Source: Rhodospirillales bacterium
GTDB taxonomy: Bacteria; Pseudomonadota; Alphaproteobacteria; UBA828
Length of the DNA: 16,120 nt
Direction: 5' to 3'
Assembly (NCBI GenBank): GCA_026712885.1
Contig: JAPOPO010000425.1
Span: forward strand, 1-16,120
The notes beneath the pieces were generated by a model. It was not told the origin of the DNA and made no database searches. It saw only the letters and a program-made list of their open reading frames with translations. Both the position numbers and the translations under genes were made by a program. This document shows positions 1 through 8,661 of the stretch, in pieces. Position 1 is the first letter of the stretch, and each line of letters begins with the position of its first letter.

Positions 1-1
1 A

Positions 2-280
2 TGCTACCGGCGACTCGCGCCGCAAATTGCGCGACTCCTGGCATCAGGAGGACTGGCGGCAATCGAGCTCGGTGCGGGGATGGCGGATGAAGTCCGGTCG
101 TTGTTTGCCGCTTCCGGACTCTTAGAGATCGGTCGTCGTCGCGACCTTTCCGGAATTGAGCGCTGCGCGCTCTTTTCCCGCAGTACCGATGTCGGAATCA
201 GGTCCCAAGGGGGAGATTTCTCGCCCGCAGAACACGCCGGCTCGCAAAAAAGAGGTTGCAAACTGCGCGATGATGGTTAG
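2..280 (+). CDS. prmC: PrmC (HemK), peptide chain release factor N5-glutamine methyltransferase, C-terminal part only
   Basis: The 5' part lies outside the window; about 92 codons remain, in frame from base 2 to a TAG at 278-280. PrmC uses S-adenosylmethionine to methylate the glutamine of the GGQ motif in release factors RF1 and RF2. The visible part matches the end of the Rossmann methyltransferase fold: a helix ending in a Leu-Ala-Ser-Gly-Gly turn, the strand AAIELGAGMADEV, then LFAASGL and the family's closing motif RRDLSGIERCAL. In most PrmC proteins the chain stops soon after that motif; here about 30 non-conserved polar residues follow. The gene order prmC, DUF4167, clpB is common in alphaproteobacteria and supports the call. 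The N-terminal substrate-binding domain and the NPPY catalytic motif cannot be checked here. Confidence 0.85.
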   Translation, partial: CYRRLAPQIARLLASGGLAAIELGAGMADEVRSLFAASGLLEIGRRRDLSGIERCALFSRSTDVGIRSQGGDFSPAEHAGSQKRGCKLRDDG

Positions 281-417
281 GGTTCGCGGGACTCGCGATC
301 CTTGACCGGTAGACGGTCTCGCGGAGTTCCTCAGGGAAAGATGCTGGCAAGCGTGCCCGGACGCAACGCAGTCGGAGCGCGCCTCGTGGACGCCGGTTAG
401 GTGAGAAGGCGATTGGT

Positions 418-876
418 ATGAAAGGTCCGAACAACAAGCGCCCGCGCGGGTATAGAGGCAACGGACGACGCCCCGGTTTTCAGGGGCGCGGCTCGACCTT
501 CGAGAGCAATGGCCCCGAAGGAAAGATCCGCGGAACCGCGTTCCAGGTCATCGAGAAATACCAGGCCTTGGCGCAGGACGCGCTCTCGTCCGGGGACCGA
601 ATCGGCGCAGAAAATTTCTTCCAGCACGCCGAGCATTATTACCGTGTGGTTGCGGCCAATGGCTGGGATCAGCGGGGGCAACGCCCACACGGTCAACAGC
701 CTCAACAGCCGCAGCAGGCTCAACAGCCGCAGCAACCTCAGCAGCGCGTCGAGCAAGAACAAAATTCGGGCGGAGCGCGAGAGGAGGCGGCAAGCGCCCA
801 GCCTCAATCCCAGGCGCCGGCAGGCGATGAAGCGCCGGCAGACGCGGCCGAGAAGCACGCGCCCCAGGCCTCCTGA
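418..876 (+). CDS. DUF4167 domain protein with Gln/Pro-rich tail
   Basis: A 152-residue protein of unknown function. Residues 1-80 match the DUF4167 family: a basic, Gly/Arg/Asn-rich start (KGPNNKRPRGYRGNGRR), then a conserved helical part containing GTAFQVIEKYQALAQDALSSG and the segment AENFFQHAEHYYRVV. Residues 81-152 are low complexity, first Gln/Pro repeats and then Ala/Glu-rich, and probably disordered. The basic, Gly-rich start suggests nucleic-acid binding; that is inference. The family is typical of alphaproteobacteria and usually sits beside prmC and clpB, as here. A GAGAAGG-like ribosome site lies about 9 bases before the ATG. There is no signal peptide or membrane segment, so it should be cytosolic. 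The 137 bases between prmC and this gene hold no other gene or convincing promoter. Confidence 0.88.
   Translation: MKGPNNKRPRGYRGNGRRPGFQGRGSTFESNGPEGKIRGTAFQVIEKYQALAQDALSSGDRIGAENFFQHAEHYYRVVAANGWDQRGQRPHGQQPQQPQQAQQPQQPQQRVEQEQNSGGAREEAASAQPQSQAPAGDEAPADAAEKHAPQAS
701..736 (+). repeat. Short tandem repeat coding for Gln/Pro-rich tail
   Basis: Two copies of a 16-base identical unit (CTCAACAGCCGCAGCA) start at 701 and 719, giving an 18-base period inside the DUF4167 gene. Partial CAG/CAA/CCT units continue to about 750. The unit length is a multiple of three, so gain or loss of a copy would keep the frame and only change the length of the disordered tail. Confidence 0.7.
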
Positions 877-983
877 TTGGGACAGTCCATACACCACCCC
901 TTTCTCGCCATTTCGTTTCCCTGAGTCGCAGCGGGCGCGCATCGCGCGCTCGCACGCGCGCAAAGGACGTGGACGTGCCCGCC

Positions 984-1012
984 CTTGTTGCGCCGCCCCC
1001 GGACCCCATATA
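984..1012 (+). promoter_or_regulatory. Sigma-32 (RpoH) heat-shock promoter of clpB
   Basis: A -35 element CTTGTT at 984-989, preceded by CCCGCC as in the extended RpoH consensus, is followed after 14 bases by CCCCATATA at 1004-1012. That second element fits the E. coli sigma-32 -10 consensus CCCCATNTA completely. Transcription would start near 1020, about 100 bases before the clpB start codon. ClpB is a classic RpoH target, so sequence and context agree. The -35 deviates from CTTGAA in the last two bases. The start point has not been measured. Confidence 0.8.
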
Positions 1013-1048
1013 GGGAGCGGCTACGTGACAACCCGGCATCCGGCTGCG

Positions 1049-1093
1049 GGCCTTTCCTGAGGCCATGAGAGTGCGACGCGATTCGGCTCTCGT
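1049..1093 (+). promoter_or_regulatory. Two possible hairpins in the clpB 5' leader
   Basis: Between the predicted transcription start and the ribosome site, GGCCT (1049-1053) can pair with AGGCC (1060-1064). Next to it ATGAGAG (1065-1071) can pair with CTCTCGT (1087-1093), one pair being G-U, with an inner CGA/TCG stem (1074-1076 with 1083-1085). The Shine-Dalgarno sequence at 1109-1114 lies outside both, so simple masking of the ribosome site is not shown. In DNA this rich in GC, short stems arise easily by chance. Confidence 0.35.
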
Positions 1094-1120
1094 CAGCGGA
1101 TGGCCAACGAGGGGTGGCAC

Positions 1121-3724
<2,604 letters not shown>

Positions 3725-3821
3725 CGGCCCATCGGCAACGCTCGGACCCTCGCGCGTTCAGGCATAGGCATTGCGCGGCGCGTGTGCCGTTGCAAATCGT
3801 GATCGCGGCGAGTGGTTCGGA

Positions 3822-6800
3822 CTAACGGTTGGCGAGTTGCCTGACCGTCGGTACCTCGGCGAGCAGGATGGTTATCTTCTGAACCTGCTCCTGGAACGCG
3901 GCCAGCTCACGGCCTCCCAGTTTGCGGCCGGAGGGCAGCTTGAGAGTCATCGGGTTGATCCGCTTGTTGCCCACCATCACCTCGTAGTGAAGGTGCGGCC
4001 CGGTCGACATTCCGGTGGAGCCGACATACGCGATGACTTGCCCCTGGCGCACCCGCTTACCCCTCTTCATGCCTTTCGCGTAGCCGTTGAGGTGGGCATA
4101 ACCGGTGCTGTAGGTGCCGTTGTGGCGAATTCGGATGTATTTGCCGAAGTTGCCGTGGCGGCCGATCATGGTGATCGTGCCGTCGCCTCCGGCGTAGATC
4201 GGCGTGCCAATCGGCGCGGCGAAGTCGACCCCCAAGTGTTTCTTGTTGAAGCCGAGGATCGGGTGCTTGCGCATGCCGTAGCCCGACGAAAGCCGGGCGC
4301 CGTTGATCGGCGTGCGCATCAGGGCCTTGCGCACGCTCGCACCCGCACCGTCGAGATAGTCCGCCGGCCCCTCGTCGGGCTCGTAGCGGAATAGCTCGAC
4401 CTCGCGCTCGCCGACCTCGAGCTTCGCGTAGAGGATGGGACCGTTCTCCACGAACTCGCCGGCCCTGTTGAACACCGCCTCGTAAAGGACCTCGAAGCGG
4501 TTGCCGCGCTGAATCTCGTGCTGGAAGTCCACGTCGAAGCTGAAGATATGCACCATCTCCATGAGGACCTGGTTCGGCATTCCCGCGGCGCGCGCCGAGA
4601 GGTAGAGACTGGAATCGATCGTCCCCGCCGTCCGTTGCAGAACGCGGTCAAGCGGCCGGTCCACCACGCTCGGCAGGAAGATGCCGTCCTCGCTGCGGGT
4701 GACCACGACGTCGCGGTCCGCCGCCACATCGAGGGCGAGCGCAGCGAGCCTCGGAGCGCCGTTCGACCCGTTCTCCGGATCGAACGCGAGGGAGAGTGTC
4801 TGGCCGACCCGCAGCTTGCGCGGATTGTGGATCTTCCGGAAGGCGACGATTGCGGCCTCGGTCTCCGCGCGCGAGCCGCCGGCCCGAGTCAGCGCGGCCG
4901 ATAGCGTGTCGCCGCTGCGAATGACCACCGCCTTGCGCACCAAGCCGTCGTCTTCGTCGAGCGGGGTGCCGGCGAAGTCGCTGAAGGAGCCGTTGACGGT
5001 GTCCTTGATGACCTTGATGACGGGAAGGGCAGTACCGTTGACGGTGCCGCTATTGGGGTCCGCAGCACCTTGCGGCTCGGGCCCGGGAGAGACGGTGGCG
5101 ATCGGAGCGGCGGCGGCCACGAAAGCGCCGTTCATCACCTGGCCTCGTTCGGCCACGCCCGGCCGGTCACGATGCCGTTTTTCGTCCGGCGGCGTCGCAG
5201 CCACAGTGACACGCGAGAGCGGGGCTGCCATGAGGCCGAGCCGATCGACTTCCGCCCCGTCGAAGTAGCCGCTCGCGACGCGGCTCACCTTGACGTAGCG
5301 ATCGTCGCCAACCTTGAGCGCCACGGTCTTGAGTGTGTCCGCGCCCGTCTCGTCGATACCGGTCACCAGGGTAATTTCCTGCCCGACGCGAAGCCGTCTC
5401 AGGTTGAACAGCTTGCGGGCCGCCTGAATGGCCCGGTCCGCCTCCGCGCGGTCGATCCCGTGCCGCCTCAGGATGGCCATGAGCGTATCGCCCGATTTCA
5501 CCGCAATCTGTGTCGCGGACGGCGGCATGGCGTCGGGCTCGCGCGGCGCCGCGGCGGCGGGCTGCGGCGGGTCGTCGGTCGGCCGCGCGATCGGCACGGG
5601 GCCGGAGACGGCAAGGTCTGCCTCAGTGACGCTCGCGACGGCGCGTGGTTGGGCGGGTCGCGGCTCCTTCGTGATGCGGCTGGAGAAACGCCCCTTCTCC
5701 CCGCGCTCCACGAGGATGCGCCGTCCTTTCGGCAGTTCGATGTCGAGCCAAGCGATGCGCGGCTCGAACCCGTCCACCGGCTTCTTGGTCACACGCACGG
5801 TAACGCCGGCAGGGAGGCGCCGCGGGTTGAACACGCGCCGCAAGCTCTGCACCAGGGCATCCGCCTCGGGCCTGCGCACGTCCGCGTCGAGGAGCAGATC
5901 CATCAGCGTGCTGCCCGATCGCAGGGTGCGGCTCAGCTCGACAAGCTCAGTCTCGACGGTGTGCTGCGGGCCGTCGTAGGTCGGGACCTCGGCACTTGGC
6001 TGATCCGTGCTCGCCGGGTCGGTCTCGACCGTCTCGGGGGCCGGCTTCTGCGGCGGCTCGGCCTCCTCTGCCGCAGGCGTAGTGGCCACCGCAAGCCGCG
6101 CGGTGCGGAGCGCGTCGGCCTTGGTGCGGCGTGCGGTGAAACCCCCGCCATCGGTGCGGATGACCGCGACTGCGCTTCCGTCGTCGAGGTGAAGCGCGAT
6201 GCCGCGCAGATGGGCGTCGCCATCCCCGCCCCGCTCCGCTGCGATCGTAATGTCCTGTCCCGGCATCAGGTCGCGCGGGTCGAACTCCGTCCGCAGAGCG
6301 CGGACAACGGCATCCCTGGTCGGGTCGTCGACACCGTGGCGGCGGAGAATGCCCATCACCGTCTCGTCGCGCTGCACGGTCACCGTGCGGCCGTCGCGAT
6401 CGAACGCGACCTCAGAGAGCGGGATCGGACGGGTGAGGGGCATCGTGGTACGGCGCGCGCCGTAGCCGTCCTTTGCCGTGCGGGTCGCCTCGACGTACCG
6501 GCCGGGTCTCGTTTCGACGCTGACCGCGACCGGGATGCGACCGCGCTCGCCGTCCACACTGAACAGGAGCCGCACCTCACGGCCAACCGACATGCGCCGA
6601 AGATCCGTCCTTTTCTGGATTGCCTTGATGATTCTGTCGGCTTCGACGGCGCGCACGCCGGACCGTTCCAGCAGGACGGACAGGCTATCGCCGCTCCCAA
6701 CGCGGAGGGTCTCCAGTTCGGTTTCGACCTCTGCCGCCGCGATCGCCGTTTGCATCGGCGCAGCCAGGGTCACGCAAACCGCCGCGACCAGTGCGAGTGC

Positions 6801-6839
6801 CGCAATGCGGCCTATCCAACGGCAAGATCGGCGATCCAT
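3822..6839 (-). CDS. Exported M23 family peptidoglycan endopeptidase with five OapA/LysM-like modules
   Basis: A predicted 1005-residue periplasmic zinc peptidase of the MepM/Csd3 type, expected to cut peptide cross-links in peptidoglycan. The start at 6839 places a signal peptide at once (MDRRSCRW, then a hydrophobic stretch to about residue 36). Five modules of about 50 residues begin near residues 45, 153, 304, 445 and 638, each like SGDTLMAILRRHGI followed by a NPRRLRVGQ-type end and then a beta-rich segment. Pro/Ala-rich linkers separate modules 2 to 5. A Csd3-like second domain (about 735-850) precedes the M23 domain (about 860-960), which has His868 and Asp872 in HLGVDF, His916 in AHLNGY, and His949 and His951 in PHLHYEV, so the active site is complete. 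MepM-like enzymes usually have one or two such modules and about 400-600 residues. The frame is open upstream to a TTG at 6938, which I reject as the start. Confidence 0.93.
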   Translation of the reverse strand: MDRRSCRWIGRIAALALVAAVCVTLAAPMQTAIAAAEVETELETLRVGSGDSLSVLLERSGVRAVEADRIIKAIQKRTDLRRMSVGREVRLLFSVDGERGRIPVAVSVETRPGRYVEATRTAKDGYGARRTTMPLTRPIPLSEVAFDRDGRTVTVQRDETVMGILRRHGVDDPTRDAVVRALRTEFDPRDLMPGQDITIAAERGGDGDAHLRGIALHLDDGSAVAVIRTDGGGFTARRTKADALRTARLAVATTPAAEEAEPPQKPAPETVETDPASTDQPSAEVPTYDGPQHTVETELVELSRTLRSGSTLMDLLLDADVRRPEADALVQSLRRVFNPRRLPAGVTVRVTKKPVDGFEPRIAWLDIELPKGRRILVERGEKGRFSSRITKEPRPAQPRAVASVTEADLAVSGPVPIARPTDDPPQPAAAAPREPDAMPPSATQIAVKSGDTLMAILRRHGIDRAEADRAIQAARKLFNLRRLRVGQEITLVTGIDETGADTLKTVALKVGDDRYVKVSRVASGYFDGAEVDRLGLMAAPLSRVTVAATPPDEKRHRDRPGVAERGQVMNGAFVAAAAPIATVSPGPEPQGAADPNSGTVNGTALPVIKVIKDTVNGSFSDFAGTPLDEDDGLVRKAVVIRSGDTLSAALTRAGGSRAETEAAIVAFRKIHNPRKLRVGQTLSLAFDPENGSNGAPRLAALALDVAADRDVVVTRSEDGIFLPSVVDRPLDRVLQRTAGTIDSSLYLSARAAGMPNQVLMEMVHIFSFDVDFQHEIQRGNRFEVLYEAVFNRAGEFVENGPILYAKLEVGEREVELFRYEPDEGPADYLDGAGASVRKALMRTPINGARLSSGYGMRKHPILGFNKKHLGVDFAAPIGTPIYAGGDGTITMIGRHGNFGKYIRIRHNGTYSTGYAHLNGYAKGMKRGKRVRQGQVIAYVGSTGMSTGPHLHYEVMVGNKRINPMTLKLPSGRKLGGRELAAFQEQVQKITILLAEVPTVRQLANR
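4779..6707 (-). repeat. Five divergent copies of an OapA/LysM-like coding module
   Basis: Protein-level repeats inside the M23 gene, at about 6558-6707, 5781-5930, 6234-6383, 5358-5507 and 4779-4928. Shared features are a SGDTL/RDETV/SGSTL turn, an L..LLRRHG-like helix, an acidic-to-basic helix with E/D-A-D and R-K/R-x-F, then NPRRLR-VGQ or DPRDLM-PGQ and a short hydrophobic strand. Most copies are followed by a strand pair of the form L..IAL.LDDG..V.V.R..DG. The DNA copies are clearly divergent, so the duplications are old. Confidence 0.8.
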
Positions 6840-6932
6840 ACCCCGAATCAGTCCCATTGCTACGCGCGCGCTCGTCGATTCGTCAGTCAGAACCAGCAGA
6901 CGACCACCGACCCTGATGGTACGGAGGCGCTC

Positions 6933-6938
6933 TGTCAA
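6933..6938 (-). promoter_or_regulatory. Possible -35 element (TTGACA) upstream of the M23 gene
   Basis: On the minus strand, bases 6938 to 6933 read TTGACA, a perfect sigma-70 -35 hexamer, about 95 bases before the preferred ATG at 6839. No good -10 hexamer stands 16-18 bases further on (CAGGGT at 17), so this is only a candidate promoter. It matters because the same TTG would be the start of a longer reading of the M23 gene. Confidence 0.3.
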
Positions 6939-6958
6939 TCACGGTGTGAACGAACCCA

Positions 6959-6982
6959 GCCGGAATTGACGTGCATTCCGGC
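6959..6982. other. Perfect 8-bp inverted repeat with 8-base loop
   Basis: GCCGGAAT at 6959-6966 is exactly mirrored by ATTCCGGC at 6975-6982. It lies between the small DUF465 gene and the M23 gene, 45 bases beyond the former's stop codon. On the minus strand it could be a weak terminator for the DUF465 gene, but the downstream run is TGGGTTCGTTC rather than a T tract. It also sits about 20 bases upstream of the TTGACA hexamer, so it could be an operator. Neither role is proven. Confidence 0.4.
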
Positions 6983-7026
6983 ATGAATTTGCTCCGTCGG
7001 CGCCCCCCGCCGGCCTTCCAGCGACC

Positions 7027-7275
7027 CTAGCGGCGACTGTGAGCGCCCGAGCGACGGTCGGTCCCTGCCGCTGCCGTTCTTAATCGTGCAATCTCGTCCT
7101 TGACCTTGAGTTTGCGTCGCTTCAGGTGGGTTAAAGACAGTCCGTCGGGCGCCGGCCGTCCGGCCTCTTCCTGGATAGCCCGTTCGAGTCCAGCGTGTCT
7201 CGCAGCAAGTGTAGCGAGATAGTCGTCGACCCCAATTTCGTAGGCCAGCGTGGCAGGGTCGAGCCGCGAGTACAT
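7027..7275 (-). CDS. DUF465 / YdcH family small protein
   Basis: An 82-residue protein of the DUF465 (YdcH) family, whose function is not known. The core matches the family: LAARHAGLERAIQEE, then a short loop containing a Pro (RPAPDGLSLTHLK), then KRRKLKVKDEIARLR. This should form a two-helix hairpin with coiled-coil character. The first 20 residues (MYSRLDPATLAYEIGVDDYL) and the Arg/Ser-rich tail are additional. No signal peptide is present. The ATG at 7275 is the only start consistent with the core, although its ribosome site is poor (GAGAT about 10 bases upstream). The gene reads in the same direction as the M23 gene, 187 bases upstream of it, and diverges from the glycosyl transferase gene. 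Confidence 0.8.
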   Translation of the reverse strand: MYSRLDPATLAYEIGVDDYLATLAARHAGLERAIQEEAGRPAPDGLSLTHLKRRKLKVKDEIARLRTAAAGTDRRSGAHSRR

Positions 7276-7601
7276 CAGTTAGTGGATCTCACTGGGACGG
7301 TCTCGTTGAAGCACTCTGCGAGGTGAGTTGGAAGCAACTTCGAATCTGGCATGAGTATGTCATATCGCGCGCCTAGCCGCCACGCCGTATCACGGGGGAT
7401 GGCAGTGAGTTGCCAAGCCCGCTCGTCTACGCATCACAATACGCGTTTTGATATATTCAATTCGATCATTCTCGTGTGAAAGGGAAGGCGGTGACGGCGT
7501 GCCGAACCGGGATCGGGCGCGGAAACGAGTGCTGAAAGAAGGGTGGTCCGGGGCATGACGGGTGATCGGTTGCCAACGAGCGCGGCTCCCCGACGGGCGC
7601 G
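7276..7601. other. Divergent intergenic region with an AT-rich island
   Basis: About 326 bases without a gene I can support, between the DUF465 gene (minus) and the glycosyl transferase gene (plus). Promoters for both directions are expected here. The one distinct feature is an AT-rich island at 7446-7470 in GC-rich surroundings, which contains the near-palindrome TTGATATATTCAA (7448-7460). It resembles a -10 region or regulator site, but no TTGACA-like -35 stands at the correct distance on either strand. The FNR pattern TTGAT-N4-ATCAA is one base longer, so I do not call an FNR site. Confidence 0.4.
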
Positions 7602-8639
7602 TTGAGCCTCTCGGCATCGCTCGCAGCGGGCGCCGCGAGCGTCGTGGCCGCGACGGTGTTGACCGGTCTCGCGCGTGCGCTACTCCGGTACCACGGCATC
7701 GTGGATCGGCCCAACGAGCGTTCGAGCCACCGGGTCGCAGTGCCGCGCGGCGGCGGAATCGCCGTCATCGGCGTCCTGCTCGCCGCATGGCTCGCGCTTT
7801 GGCTCGCGGGCGCCTGCGCAAGCTGCGGGGCGCTTTTCTGGATTGCGCTCGCCGGCGCGCTCGGGCTCGCCGCCCTCTCCTGGCTCGACGATGTGCGCGG
7901 CGGCCTCTCGGTCTTCCTGAGGCTTGCAGTGCAGGTTCTGGCGGTTGGGGCCGGCATCGTCTCGCTTCCCGGCGATGGTCTCATTCTCCAGGGGACCGTT
8001 CCGGCCATCGTTGATCACGCGCTCGCGGCGGCGGCCTGGCTCTGGTTCGTGAACTTGTTCAACTTCATGGACGGCATCGACGGGCTCAGCGGCGTCGAGG
8101 GGGCGAGCCTCGGACTCGGCGCGTTTCTGCTGGCCCTGCTGGGTGCCGCACCGGCCGGACTCGGGCCGCTCGGGCTGGCGCTTGCCGGCGTCTCGCTCGG
8201 CTTTCTGCTTTGGAATTGGCATCCCGCCAGGATCTTTCTCGGCGACGTGGGGAGCGTTCCGCTCGGCTACCTGGCCGGTTGGCTCATGCTGGCGCTGGCG
8301 GCGGCGGGCGCTTGGCAGGCAGCGCTGCTGCTGCCGGCCTATTATCTGGCGGATGCGACAATTACGCTGGTTGGCCGTCTGCTGCGCGGCCGGCGCGTGT
8401 GGCAGGCGCATCGCGAGCACTTCTACCAGCGTGTGGTAGTGGCTGGCTGGAGCCACCAGCGCACGGCCGCACTGATCGCCGGCCACAATCTGCTGCTGGT
8501 GGGGCTTGCGGTCGCCTCCCAGCAAGGTTGGGCTGCTGCCACGGCGGCACTCGCAGCGGGGGCGCTGCTCGTCGCGACGCTGCTATGGTATCTTCACGCC
8601 GCCGCGCGGGCATCGTGCGGCGCATCGACATCGGCGTGA
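7602..8639 (+). CDS. WecA/TagO-like polyprenyl-phosphate sugar-1-phosphate transferase (glycosyl transferase family 4)
   Basis: A 345-residue multi-spanning inner-membrane enzyme expected to move a sugar-1-phosphate, probably an N-acetylhexosamine, from a UDP-sugar onto undecaprenyl phosphate. This is the first step of O-antigen or capsule repeat-unit synthesis. Family motifs are all present: DRPNERSSHRVAVPRGGG (35-52), the Asp pair in WLDDVRG (96-97), NLFNFMDGIDGLSG (151-164), the NWHPARIFLGDVGS loop (205-218) and HREHFYQR (270-277). About ten hydrophobic helices fill the rest. It resembles the WbpL/TagO branch more than MraY. The only start that keeps the first helix is a TTG at 7602, with a weak ACGGG-like ribosome site; an in-frame stop stands at 7563-7565. 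The next gene begins 22 bases downstream and probably makes the UDP-sugar used. Confidence 0.92.
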   Translation: MSLSASLAAGAASVVAATVLTGLARALLRYHGIVDRPNERSSHRVAVPRGGGIAVIGVLLAAWLALWLAGACASCGALFWIALAGALGLAALSWLDDVRGGLSVFLRLAVQVLAVGAGIVSLPGDGLILQGTVPAIVDHALAAAAWLWFVNLFNFMDGIDGLSGVEGASLGLGAFLLALLGAAPAGLGPLGLALAGVSLGFLLWNWHPARIFLGDVGSVPLGYLAGWLMLALAAAGAWQAALLLPAYYLADATITLVGRLLRGRRVWQAHREHFYQRVVVAGWSHQRTAALIAGHNLLLVGLAVASQQGWAAATAALAAGALLVATLLWYLHAAARASCGASTSA

Positions 8640-8661
8640 CATACGGCGCATCCGGACAGCC

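Noticed and set aside
302..330. Promoter for the DUF4167 gene (TTGACC at 302)
   Set aside because: A -35-like hexamer is present but no acceptable -10 follows at 16-18 bases.
938..962. GCGCGC-rich palindromic stretch after the DUF4167 gene as a terminator
   Set aside because: Alternating GC can fold in many ways, but there is no T run after it and no unique stem; not a supported rho-independent terminator.
1100..1120. Upstream ATG giving a seven-residue longer ClpB
   Set aside because: The ATG at 1121 has a much better ribosome site (GAGGGG, 6-base spacer) and gives the usual ClpB N-terminus.
5070..6986. Long open frame on the plus strand opposite the M23 gene (about 640 codons)
   Set aside because: Arg/His/Ala-rich translation without recognisable domains, antisense to a gene with clear motifs and a signal peptide.
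7448..7460. FNR/Anr box
   Set aside because: TTGATATATTCAA is one base shorter than the TTGAT-N4-ATCAA pattern, so the half-site spacing is wrong.
7556..8014. Alternative frame beginning ATG at 7556
   Set aside because: It is Arg-rich, non-hydrophobic and overlaps the well-supported transferase frame; not a gene and not evidence of a frameshift.
8506..8661. N-terminal extension of the dehydratase
   Set aside because: It would overlap the end of the preceding transferase gene by 134 bases, is Arg/His-rich and unlike the family, and looks like a shadow of the other frame.
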